Below, piece by piece: positions 32,237 through 43,770 of a DNA stretch of 64,000 bases. Both the position numbers and the translations under genes were made by a program. Location: assembly GCA_029237695.1 (NCBI GenBank), contig CM055266.1, forward strand, positions 112,237,370 to 112,301,369, written 5' to 3'. The notes beneath the pieces are model-generated. The model ran no database searches, was not told where the DNA came from, and was given only the letters and a program-made list of their open reading frames with translations. The first letter of the stretch is position 1, and every line of letters begins with the position of its first letter. Source of the DNA: Conchocele bisecta. Lineage: Eukaryota > Mollusca > Bivalvia > Lucinida > Thyasiridae.

Positions 32237-32544
32237 TGTAGCCTATTTCACCAACATTGCAAAGTATGCTTTTCTAGCAAAGTATACTTTGAGGGAGAAA
32301 TTTCCAATTTTATGATACTTTTATTATTTTTTATTATACTGAATTTATTACATTATCACAGCCATTTTGGCTGTGATAATGTAATAAATTCAGTATAATA
32401 ATGCTGCATACTTTCAATCATCGAATATATGCAATCACTATAGTTCTATATGAAATAATGCATTTCAGAAAAAATAAATGATTACTCACGGAAAGTATAC
32501 TTTGCTAAAAAAGTATAATTTGCAATGTTGGTGAAATAGGCTAC
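32237..32544. mobile_element. MITE with TGTAGCCTATTTCA ends, copy 1
   Basis: TGTAGCCTATTTCACCAACA at the left and TGTTGGTGAAATAGGCTAC at the right; the centre is a second palindrome (TTATCACAGCC and GGCTGTGATAA). Copies: 50283-50587, 51097-51403 and 56332-56560 (right end lost). Confidence 0.85.
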
Positions 32545-32654
32545 TAATTATCTAGATTATCTAAAATTATAGAAATTGTTACCTTACCATATAGCATTTG
32601 ATGTTCAATATGGAAACAGACACGTCGTTTACCGTCACAGTGCCGTTCAGTAGA

Positions 32655-32826
32655 GAACGCCAAAACTACATAAACTCAAATAATTAATGCGATTAGAGCT
32701 AACATTAAATATTTAGAGCTATATGTACCTCCAAATCATTTGAAGAGCCATCTAAATAATCTGGAGCTAACTCTAAATATTTAATGCTGGCATTAATTAT
32801 TTGAGTTTATGTATATTTGATGGTCC
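32655..32826. mobile_element. MITE with GAACGCCAAA..ACTACATAAACTC ends, short copy
   Basis: AGAACGCCAAAACTACATAA and its near complement at 32800-32826 frame an interior with AGAGCTAACATTAAATATTT repeats. A longer relative lies at 49129-49958. Confidence 0.65.
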
Positions 32827-32829
32827 ATA

Positions 32830-35080
32830 GTTCAGCGGGTTAAGTAGTATTTGGTGTTTGTGATACGGCACTGTTTTGTTTGCATAGTTTTCCTAATAAA
32901 AAATCGTTGAAATCGACGGTCCCTAGGAACGTGGAACGTGTTCCGATTGGCTCTTTCTGTAAATGACGTTACGGCATGCGAGTTTTGTTGTAACAATCAG
33001 GCGCGGATCCATTTTTAGAAATCTACATCGCATTTCCTGCGTTCTGGCGCATTTTGGAGCAAAACAAACCCAATAAACAATAAATTCACAACGCAAACGT
33101 AGAAAAGTGCCTTGTAACTTGTAAACAAATATTTACTCGGCGAATTTTAGGGGGGGGTACGCGCCGGGTCAGCCCCCCCCCCCCCCCACCCCCCCCCACC
33201 CCCTGAATCCGCCCTTGACAATGATAGTCAAATTGATTTCGAAACTACATTATCATTCGCAGCTTTATTCACAAATATTAGGCACAGCAAGGTTGGAATG
33301 GTGCACATTTCATTCTAGATAGATTAATCTACGTAGTTTATGTGGCCATAGTCTGGACAATGCTCTATGAGACTGACAATAACGACGAAATACCTGCCTA
33401 TCTGTATACATTATTAATATTTTCAATTAAGAGCCGTCGATTTCGACGACTTGTTATGCGGCGGGCGGGCGATGTGACAAAACTACTGTTATATCGCATG
33501 CACAATTTACTTTTTAACCCGGTAACCGGCAATGTGACGCTGAATGATGTATGTTTACATATATTCAACGTGACTTGTTAATATAAGGTTCCGATTTCTA
33601 TTATTTTAACTGGTTAAATAATGCATCTGGTTTACAATGTTGCTGTACACTTATAAATACTAGATCAAGAAACGATACTGGTCTGCGATTTGTTCAGTCA
33701 CCTGTGTATTTTACATATGTCCAAATTGGATACATTTCAAGAAAGTAAATATAACTTGATCCAGCTGTAACCCCCCCCCCCCCCCCCCACCCCCCCTCCC
33801 CCCTTCCTCCCCCTCCCCCCTATCCCATGTGGGATTTTTGGTGGTGAGTATGATTTTTATCCGAGCTATTAGCTCGGATTTAGTAACTATATGAAAATTC
33901 TCAGTCATTGCAGATATGCCAATGAGTTAAGTGGCGGTCGCAGTGTCACTGTTTGGGTGTTTAACTTTAGAAAAACACGCGGTACTACGCCATAAAAAAG
34001 TAGTTCAACAACAGTAAAACAGCGAGCTATCTTACCGTTTCAGCGTAATACATGTGTTGTTTCCTTTTGTGTGCTATATGTGTGTTATTGCAAAAGTTTT
34101 TGTATACTGTATAAACTATTAACTGTTATGTATTAATATGAGTTATTTGTTATGTATGTTGATATGTTGCGCAATGATATAGTAGGGGACGGGATTTCCC
34201 TGTGACGTTTTTCTTGATGATCAATCAGATTAAAGCTTACATTCTGAACTTTACATAGGTCAATGGCTCGATAAAATCCGACATTGGACAGTGAAATGAT
34301 GATGATTTAAAGCAGAAACATTGTTTTTTGACAGTTACATACTGTTTTAATCATCTTGAGCCATCGATATTATTAATCAGTGTCCATTTTACATAACAAA
34401 TCAACTAATCTATAATGAATTCAGTAAAACAGTTCGCGCGGAAATCCAAACTTTCCAAAGAGGTGCTAGCAATTTTTTGATAATTACACCACGTCGTGTG
34501 TGTTAGCGCATACGCTGCCGACAGCATTGCGACTTTACGTTACACAGCATATACAGTACGATACACTTCACAAAGGAAACGTTGTCTTGAGTTTGAATAA
34601 GGATAATAGTTATCTCTAGATTATTTGTATTATGAATTAAAAAAAGTATATTTAAATAATTAGATATTAATTTAAATAAATATTTCGGCATCATTTACTC
34701 AATAAATTAAAATTGAATGTGTAGCTGAAATGAAAGTGAAAATAGAACGTTTTTGTTATGTCCTCCGGGTTACAAATCGCTGAGGATTCCTATTTGAATT
34801 GGAAAATGATATGAATTTTAAATTTAGGAGACTGTGTTAGGAGAAAATGGACTGATGACATATGTCACCAGTCTAGTTCCTGAGCTATGACTGTGACAGG
34901 AAAAAAGGGACTGATGACATATGTCACCTGTCGTGTTCCATGAATGACTGCTCGCTCTTGTAAAATATATAACGTTTAAACTGTGTATACAAAACTATAG
35001 ATACCCCCCCCCCCCGGCAATCAAAGTATGTCGAGGGGTATATAGTTTTCGCAATTCCGTCCGTCCACGTTAATGAGTTT
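32830..35080. other. Non-coding stretch with poly-C runs
   Basis: No gene recognised. C runs lie at about 33173-33205 and 33772-33820, next to CGGATCC or CCGCCCTTG wording that suggests worn hAT-like copies. A short direct repeat (GACTGATGACATATGTCACC) occurs at about 34851 and 34910. Confidence 0.4.
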
Positions 35081-35089
35081 GGGTACCCA

Positions 35090-35375
35090 TTATCTCTGTG
35101 ACGGAATGTCGGATGGACCTCAAGCTGCATATACTTCCTTATCATCAACCATATTTTCATTCCATACCACATTCATGCGGCCTTCATTTCCAAGGTCAGG
35201 GTCAAATTACTTAGACATTTGCATCCGTACGATTTGCCTTAAAGTTTTCTGCACCGTAAGTCAGATTGACTTCAAACTTCATATACTTCCTTATCATCAT
35301 CCATATTGTCATTCCATTCATGTACCACACCCATGTGGCCTTCATGTCCAAGGTCAAGGACAAATTACTTTGAAC
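35090..35375. repeat. Imperfect tandem repeat of about 130-150 bp
   Basis: CATATACTTCCTTATCATCA, TTCATTCCAT and CGGCCTTCAT/TGGCCTTCAT with AAGGTCA occur twice in the same order (about 35130 and 35280). Confidence 0.6.
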
Positions 35376-35416
35376 AATCATGTTTGTCAAGATAAATATT
35401 GTTTTTGCAGCATTGA

Positions 35417-36250
35417 TAATGTATACTGATCGACGAATATATTGAATTTTAATGAGTATATTATTTTTTGTATGAAAATTAAAATTTTGCCATGACAACC
35501 GTTATTATTAAACTTTCACATGTTAAGTGTATTGCAAGATGGTAACACTACTCGGGTGTATTGCATTTATTTTCAAAAAGTAAACACCTTTTTCAACATA
35601 TACTATTTTTGTGTTTTCCAATATTGGTTACCATGGTTACTATGGTATGCATATACATTTCAGAACTAGTGTATAATAACATATGACAAAGCAATATATC
35701 CTGTGAGTATATATAGACGGGAAATTATTGAGCAAATGAAAACTTGTATGTAGCTGACACATTGATAAGGTTAGACACCACCAAATAGTTTTACTATATA
35801 ATTTAACCGAATGCCATCCAATAAGGCCAGTCTCTCCTACTTTCACTATTCGTATGGATGCTGTGGGACCCACTTGTACATGACCTGCAGCCAGTCTGTA
35901 CTGGTTCTGCATGAACTAAACAATAGGTTCACTTACTCCTAAGAAAGAAAAATCCAACCTTGTCATCCATACCTCCAATATTGTGTACATTTTTTGGCCA
36001 CGGAAACTCCGTTTACATCAAGTGACCAACAGGGTCAGTGTTTTCTTTTAAATGCTACAAATATGCTGAAAACTGGTGTTGAAGGCACCCCAAAATGTTC
36101 CTCAAGTGAAACTGGGTAGTAATGGATCAAGATTTGCAAGCAAACGGTGTCTGTGACCTCAAAACACCCGCACATATTTTTTTATACCGGACTACTTTTG
36201 CATACACCCTGGTCGGTTTCGCACCTATTTGGTGTCGTCTTCTAACCTAT
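35417..36250. repeat. Duplicated block A-B (first copy)
   Basis: Block A (35417-35765) and block B (35769-36250) recur at 37611-37965 and 37141-37612, in the same orientation but with the order swapped (B then A). Block B has inverted ends, GGTTAGACACCACCAAATAG and CACCTATTTGGTGTCGTCTT plus CTAACC, and may be a MITE. Copies are nearly identical apart from small indels. Confidence 0.75.
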
Positions 36251-37140
36251 AAGTGTACCAGTCCCACTACAAATCATTCTACAATATTCACTATTCAAAA
36301 AGTAGCTTCTATTCCTGGATACAGTACCAAGTTTGGAGCAAATATCTCAAATGGTTGTCACACAGCAGCTGTGTAACTCCACCATGTGACTGTCCACATT
36401 CTGCCTTAATTTGAGCTACTACAGAACTATGGAGAATTTTAATAGATGATGAATTAAAAGCACAAATCTCCATAAAATCACATAACATTACCCTAAATAG
36501 TGTTATAGCTAACCATTCTACATATACAGACTCATCACTGAAAATATACCAACATGTATGCCACTTGCCACTGGAATGGTCGACAGACAAAAGGGTACTG
36601 GCTTGGAACGGTCAGTCAAGAAATTTGCTTTATAACACAGGAGGAAAGGAAAAACAATGTTTTCTGAGTACTAGTGTCTTGGTACTATACCGATATGCGA
36701 AAACAATACACTTACGCCTAATTTTGGCAAATTTTGGAACAGCGTCGCGATGTCGCGCCACTTTCCATAACTTCTTAATTGTCCATCAGCAAGCCAATAT
36801 CAATGAAAAAAAATGAAAAACACACTATAATCACTGTTTCGGTGTATATTTCTGTCACATTTCCAAGCCAATCACCTACAGGTAATTTGCATACACTGGT
36901 TTATTATATTTTCACTAAATAAAGCTGAGAAATCAAGATTTTAGAAGATTTTGAAGCCGATAACTGTCCGTCTGAGATACAAAAAGAACAAATATGTTGC
37001 ATCGCGGAGTCCGCTCGATTATTCTTGTCGCAGTAACTTTAAATTATGTTCCCAGAGACATAGCTACAAGAAACATAAACTTCCTAACTTTAAATTCTAC
37101 AAACAAACATATCTCACATAGGGCCTAGGCACACCTTATA
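36251..37140. other. Unique stretch between the duplicated blocks
   Basis: AT-rich, with several medium-length frames on both strands but none with recognisable motifs or splice-like edges. I see no supported gene. Confidence 0.35.
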
Positions 37141-37965
37141 GGTTAGACACCACCAAATAGTTTTACTATATAATTTAACCGAATGCCATCCAATAAGGCC
37201 AGTCTCTCCTACTTTCACTATTCGTATGGATGCTGTGGGACCCACTTGTACATGACCTGCAGCCAGTCTGTACTGGTTCTGCATGAACTAAACAATAGGT
37301 TCACTTACTCCTAAGAAAGAAAAATCCAACCTTGTCATATCCTCCAATATTGTGTACATTTTTTGGCCACGGAAACTCCGTTTACATCAAGTGACCAACA
37401 GGGTCAGTGTTTTCTTTTAAATGCTACAAATATGCTGAAAACTGGTGTTGAAGGCACCCCAAAATGTTCCTCAAGTGAAACTGGGTAGTAATGGATCAAG
37501 ATTTGCAAGCAAACGGTGTCTGTGACCTCAAAACACCCGCACTATTTTTTTATACCGGACTACTTTTGCATACACCCTGGTCGGTTTCGCACCATTTGGT
37601 GTCTTCTAACCATAATGTATACTGATTCGACGAATATATTGATTTTAAATGGAGTATATATGATTTTTTGTATGAAATATTAAAATGTTTGCCATGACAA
37701 CCGTTATTATTAAACTTTCACATGTTAAGTGTATTGCAAGATGGTAACACTACTCGGGTGTATTGCATTGATTTTCAAAAAGTAAACACCTTTTCAACAT
37801 ATACTATTTTTGTGTTTTCCAATATTGGTTACCATGGTTACTATGGTAATGCATATACATTCCAGAACTAGTGTATAATAACATATGGCAAAGCAATATA
37901 TCCTGTGAGTATATATAGTCGGGAAATTATTGAGCAAATGAAACTTGTATGTAGCTGACCATTTG
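37141..37965. repeat. Duplicated block B-A (second copy)
   Basis: Corresponds to 35769-36250 followed directly by 35417-35765. Differences from the first copy are mainly single-base or few-base indels. Its left end has the full inverted-repeat wording ACACCTTATAGGTTAGA. Confidence 0.75.
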
Positions 37966-40900
37966 AATAGTTGCTGTCTCAACTACTGACAAGCCGCAAT
38001 ACATCTATTCCGCAAAGTTCCGCTTCCCTCCTGTTGCCAATTCTTAAGACTACAATGTACTTTCCAACAAATGAATTCTTAGTGTATGTGTCCTCCACAA
38101 GCACGTACTGCGTAGGATTTCAGGAATTTCAGTCCTTTGATCGGATTCAGTAGTCTATTGTCTATCAATCCTGGTTGTCTGCGCTCATACAGTATTACAG
38201 GTATATTGTTTTATTAAGGACTGTTACCTTTCAGTCTGATCAATATTAAGCGAGTAAATTGCTATAATTAAGTCGCAATTTGAATGTAAAATGATTTAGA
38301 ATACATCTTACATTTAATTACATCCGTAAATGGCAATATATTGCAAAATTGATGCCGAAATAGGCTGTTTTACAATATGTTTTTGCGAGTCATGTGCTGT
38401 TACGAACACATACAGACATTCATAAAGTTGAAACACGCATACATTCCTTTCCCTCACAAATAAATGGAACCTACAGGAGATTGTCATGCAATAGCCTTCC
38501 ACACTTGTCAGAACAGTCAAAATGGCCGCCAAAATGTTCTTGTTTTGTTATATTCTTTACTGTATGGAGTTGTTATAAACAGCATTTCACGCACCTATTA
38601 CATATATTTATACCAGTTTGAGGTATACAAATCAAATCATTTGATAACATATACATATCCAGGTATACAAAGCTATAATATATGTTCAAAATGGCCGCCA
38701 AAATTATCAGATGTTCAATAATATTTATGATGAAGCTGCAGTTTTCAGTAATTAAACAACATTAACATTGTTATGTATAGAGTGTGATATTCTGCTTATT
38801 TTCAAAGACAAATACGGATGTATTTCAATCAGTTTGAGTATTGAAGAACTGTTTCAAAGTGTGTCCAAAATGGATTGACTGTTGACAAGGAATACAATGT
38901 TATTATTGTTAACGAGCACACTTCTGACAATAAAGCGAGCATGAATATCATTTTCAGAGACAGTGTGTAGTAGTATGGTATGATGAATGGCATGGGTATG
39001 CTTATTGCAAACATACATGGTTTTTTCCCACATTAAGCATCCCGCATATGTCTTCACATGTGACAATAATTTAAATTAACCCTTGGTCGTGAGTTGGATT
39101 GAAAAATAAATGCAATACATGGTAACGATATGTAATCAGTTCTACATTTACCACTACATGTGCTGTATTCATTCTTCTAATTAAACAGTATTGAAACTAA
39201 TAAACCAAAAACCTAACCATATACAGTGTCAACATGGCTGTCCATCAGTTTCAAGATGACCATCAACATGGTCGCTTTTGCAATTAGAAGATGTGATATT
39301 TACGGATCTATATGTACACTTTTAATACAGCTTAAATTTCTAAAAATAGTTTATAATACCCTTAGCCCGAGGAGGTCCCGCATCTTACGATGACACCAAA
39401 CTCTGCTAGCCCATAACATATACTCGAATACATGTCTCTGGTTGCTATAGTAATGGAATATGATTGTCCATCAGCGGTGTAATCAATTAGAAATACAACC
39501 ATAGGGATTGTTATACGGATTCAATGTCACATAGGGGTATATGGAGGCAAAGACGTGTCTATTAACTACAAACCACGTGTGGTATGTATGTGCAAAACAG
39601 GTACAATCTAAATATAATTCTTCATTCAGTAAATAAATGTACGCATGGTACATGATTATAGACTTGTTTGATCATTAGAATGATATTACCTGTTGTCAAA
39701 TAGATAAAATAATATATATTCAGACGACCCCAAAGAGCCAGCAAAACACACAAATGTGGTACAATGCGGCAGACAACGCGTTCCACAAACCTGATCCTTA
39801 CCGCCTGCCTAAATAGTCAGAATGCCATGTAGACAATAGTTCAATTGCATAGTAAAATCCAGAATTGAATGTGTCTCGATAGAGGCTATGTGATATTGTT
39901 TAGATGAACATTTTGATACATTGCATAATATGTTATGGAGATAACTTATCATTCATGGGGATTTAAATGTATATTGATGGTCCTATGAGTGTGTGTGGCT
40001 ACACGTGGTAGATGTGCATACTTCTTAAACTGATCTAGATTGATGTTTGAATACCCCCGGAATCGCGTTTTCAGACTACATACATACTAATATTGGTTTG
40101 TATATATAGTAAATATTGGTAATTTGATACAACAGGTGTAGAATAACACGTGTGCTATAAGTAAGAACGCCGAATGTTGAAACATATTTGATAGTTTATC
40201 ATGGTTTATGTATGCGTACATAACAGTTATATGATTATAGTTGATATATTTGAAAAGCATATGCATGCTTTTAGAAAGATCATGCACTTTCAATGTCTTT
40301 GTTTATATGAAAATTATGAAATGGTATATCAACCTTGCAGGTTATCAAATCACTATTATGAAATCATGGTTAAATATTTACAACGCCTCACTTACAAAAT
40401 ACAATAGTGTCATGGGTGCCTTTCAAATAAAACTAATGTAGCAATATACATGCATGTATTAGGCAATGGTCATGATGCATGCACTGGTGTGCACTTACAC
40501 TGGTAATTGATGACGGTCATACACATTGGAACACACACGTTCTCGTATGACACATACTGTATTTCAGTAATTATACAAGGTATACAGTTTTATTATATAC
40601 ATGATTTTATAAGTACATGTGCCAATTACACATTTGAACCCAGTTCCTGCTGATTACTCGGAATGGTTTGAGGGAATATTATTGGAATGCACGATAAATA
40701 GTGTGTACATTATGTGGAACCGGGTTTCATCGGTTCTACTACCTAATCACACAAACTCATTCACTTGGTGGCTGTCATCATGAAAGTGTATAACAATATA
40801 TTTGTCCTGTTTTACTCCAGCTTAGCTTGCTCTTATTATTTACAGCTATCTTAACGTTCTGTATTTTAATATTTACTGTGTCATACATTGAGTAATATGT

Positions 40901-41202
40901 GCTACAAATCATCCATTCAGCATGGTAGAAAATATTTATTTTCTATATCCAATTTGAAAATTAGTACCTACACTATTGAAAGTAATAGTTATATTTATGT
41001 ATTTATTTTACTTAATGGTGTGTAGATGCCTGTCAACAGCTGAGAGTAATACTTATATGTATCAGAGACGTTCATGTTGGAATACACAACATGGTAAACA
41101 TGGTAATTGTCTTGGTTGCATAAATAGGAAATGGACATATAGAGAGACGAACAGACATTCATTCTGTATACATCTGAAATGTATGTGGATAACTAATATG
41201 TG
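37966..41202. other. Long AT-rich non-coding stretch
   Basis: No gene, RNA or mobile element could be supported. The phrase AAAATGGCCGCCAAAAT occurs at about 38518 and 38689. Frames are short and lack known motifs. Confidence 0.4.
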
Positions 41203-41432
41203 ACTGTGATGGGAGAAATGAGGCTCACGGGATTTGCGACAAGTGTGGCTCTTGATCAAATCGCACACACCTGTACCCTGATAACGATATAGTATGCTTG
41301 TTGGAAGCATGATGGGTGTTTCACTGATGTAATGGCGAACAGTGCAGATCCTGAACAGACTGTGCGCATACATAGGCTTATAGGGATATACACTGGTCAC
41401 AAAACCCATAAGCTCCATTTCTCCAGTCACAT
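41203..41432. repeat. MITE-like repeat of the ACTGGAGAAATGGGGC family
   Basis: Begins GTGATGGGAGAAATGAGGCT and ends CATAAGCTCCATTTCTCCAG, near complements. Interior wording GTGCAGATCCTGAACAGACT is shared with 27220-27435. Confidence 0.6.
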
Positions 41433-42139
41433 CCACATACATGTTAACTTTACAGGTGTTAGTAGCTACATGTCCATATGAACCTTTCATAAGTATCTGG
41501 TAGCGTATAAAGTAAGACAAAATATTACATGTAAAATGGTCATTGTAAATTCAGTGGGTGGTGAATATATAGTTAAAACTACTTTGTTTTAACATTGCAT
41601 CATCTGCTGTAGACATTATGTAATCAGAATATGGGCATTAACTATATATTGCAAACACTAGTCAGTACACTTACCATTGATACAATTAATAGACACCGAG
41701 TGAGATTTCCATAATGAGACATATAGCGTAGTTGTTACCATCACTAAGAAAATGCGAAGCGGACGGACAGACGGACGAACACTCGGACACACTGTATATG
41801 AAGTGTGCACGGATAGCTATCAGTAGTGCATATAAGTAGTTGCATATGCATTTAACAATGTATAAGTAAGTGACAGTGCATACCATAAATGAAATTCATT
41901 ACACGTAAAATTCCCATTGTAAAATGTGTGGGTGGGGAATGGTGAACAATACTTTGTAAAAACAGTCGATTTTCGATGAAAAATGTTATTTTTAACAATT
42001 GCGAAAAGTCCGAGGATGGTATACTTCAAAATGGTGCCAAAAATACATCCAGCGGGTTACAGACCGCAGACATACGGCATAGAACTCGTAATTGATTGTA
42101 GTTTCAGAAAAAATATGTCTCCAAAATCCCACATGGGGG

Positions 42140-42910
42140 GAGGGTTTCCATTTCTGGCTGACGGCCTAAAACCTCTCTACAACAACAGCACATCATTATA
42201 GTTCTTTCCGTCCCACGCATGGCTGTTGTATAGAGGTCGCTCTGCTCTCTGTACATTTGAATGAACATCTGTCAAGAAACTTCAACCTGGCACATAAATG
42301 TTTTATTTCGTGATAATTATGGCATATAATTAGAGCAGTAGGCATACAGAACATAAATTACGTCGCATTGTATGCGGCGCTTCAATAGTAACGTTGTACA
42401 GCGACAAAACTTGCAGAGATGAAAATTAAGAACTTAAAATGTCGTTCCTTCGTTTCTATCCGCGTACGTACTACGCGGTGTATATGTATCAACGAGGAGA
42501 CGAAATGTCCCCGACGAGCCACCGTACATACTACTATCACAGTACAACAGCCACCCATGGGAAGACGCAAAACTGGCTGTTGTAGAGAGGTGGCTGTTGA
42601 TGGGAGGTAAATGCTGAATTAAATTTCGTCGTCCGCTGTTTATTTATTTTCTTTGATAATTCTCATTAAAAACATGCTTTGGCAACATTTTAGAATCATT
42701 GCCATTGGAAATGATTCTAAAATGTTGCCAAAGCATGTTTTTATTGAGAAAGATGGCAGAAGCAACAGCAGACGACACTTTTTGTGTTCAGCAGTCTAAG
42801 GGTTAGTTACAGAGAGATCATCCATTTCGGATATAAAATAGCGGCAGTTATAGAGAGGGTGATGTTGTAGAGGTGGCCGTTCAGGGAGGTTCGATTGTAG
42901 TACATATATA
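42140..42910. repeat. Cluster of worn palindromic repeats
   Basis: Contains the inverted copy (42545-42608) of the 756 hairpin, related ACCTCTCTACAACA wording at 42170 and 42875, and the central palindrome AACATTTTAGAATCATTGCC with complement (42685-42740) plus CTAAGGGTTA (42795) of the 19609 family. No gene seen. Confidence 0.6.
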
Positions 42911-43194
42911 CATTTATTACCCAACCTCCTATATAAATTGTAATTCGTTAGTTTTGACTGTGTTCCTCATTTTTTTTACATTCGGCCACTTGACTATGAA
43001 ACAGTTTCACGCGCAGGCAATAGTAATTTAATTCCTTCACTCTACTATTGACTGGTCATGTGACTTGCTTTGCCTCGGCTCAAATCACATGATAAATCGA
43101 GCCAATGAAAACGCGTTTGAGGACGCGAATCGTCATTTCTGTTTCATGGAACGCGGACAGATGTAAACATTGTGGCTTGTAGCGTTTTAGAACT

Positions 43195-43430
43195 TTGTTG
43201 GGTAATAAAACAACTCGTTTATTGCCATTCGGGGAACAGTCAAAACAATTGCCACAAGATGCTCTGGACGACCCGATGAACTATTGCCCGACAATGAACT
43301 ATTGCCCGACAATGAACTATTGCGGCCTCGGGCAATAGTTCATCGGGTCCACAGCATCTCGGCACAATACCTTTGACTGTTCCCCGAATGGCAATGTAAT
43401 AGTTCACTGTTGTATAATATATACATAGTT
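43195..43430. repeat. Hairpin element with tandem AATGAACTATTGCCCGAC
   Basis: TTGCCATTCGGGGAACAGTC at the left pairs with GACTGTTCCCCGAATGGCAA at the right; inside, GAACTATTGCCCGACAAT occurs tandemly and pairs with GGCAATAGTTCATCGGG. Confidence 0.75.
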
Positions 43431-43770
43431 GCCACATGAGCTAATGTGACATGGAGTAGTCTCCCTTGTCCACCATCTTTGTGGGCAAAACTAAATGTAA
43501 CAAATAGGAGAAATTTTGATATTGGTTAAACATAAATACTCCGATATGATTTTTAGTGCTAAAACCTTATATATTGTGTTAAAACAAATCATAATATATG
43601 GAAAGACAACTGCTTTTTGTTGAATGCAAAATTTAATAATTCCGAAAATGGGATTATTTTCACTATTTATCTATAGGGCCTAATGGACGATTGCCTCCCA
43701 AAATGGCCGACAGTGTTTACCTGTATCCAACAAAGGGAAGTAACTTTTACTGATGTGGCAACTATGTATA

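Noticed and set aside
33342..33581. 79-codon plus-strand frame
   Set aside because: No motif, no clear splice-like edges, AT-rich context; compatible with chance.
36122..36590. Frames of 84-93 codons near the duplicated block
   Set aside because: Partly inside a repeated MITE-like block, with no motif or splice-like edges.
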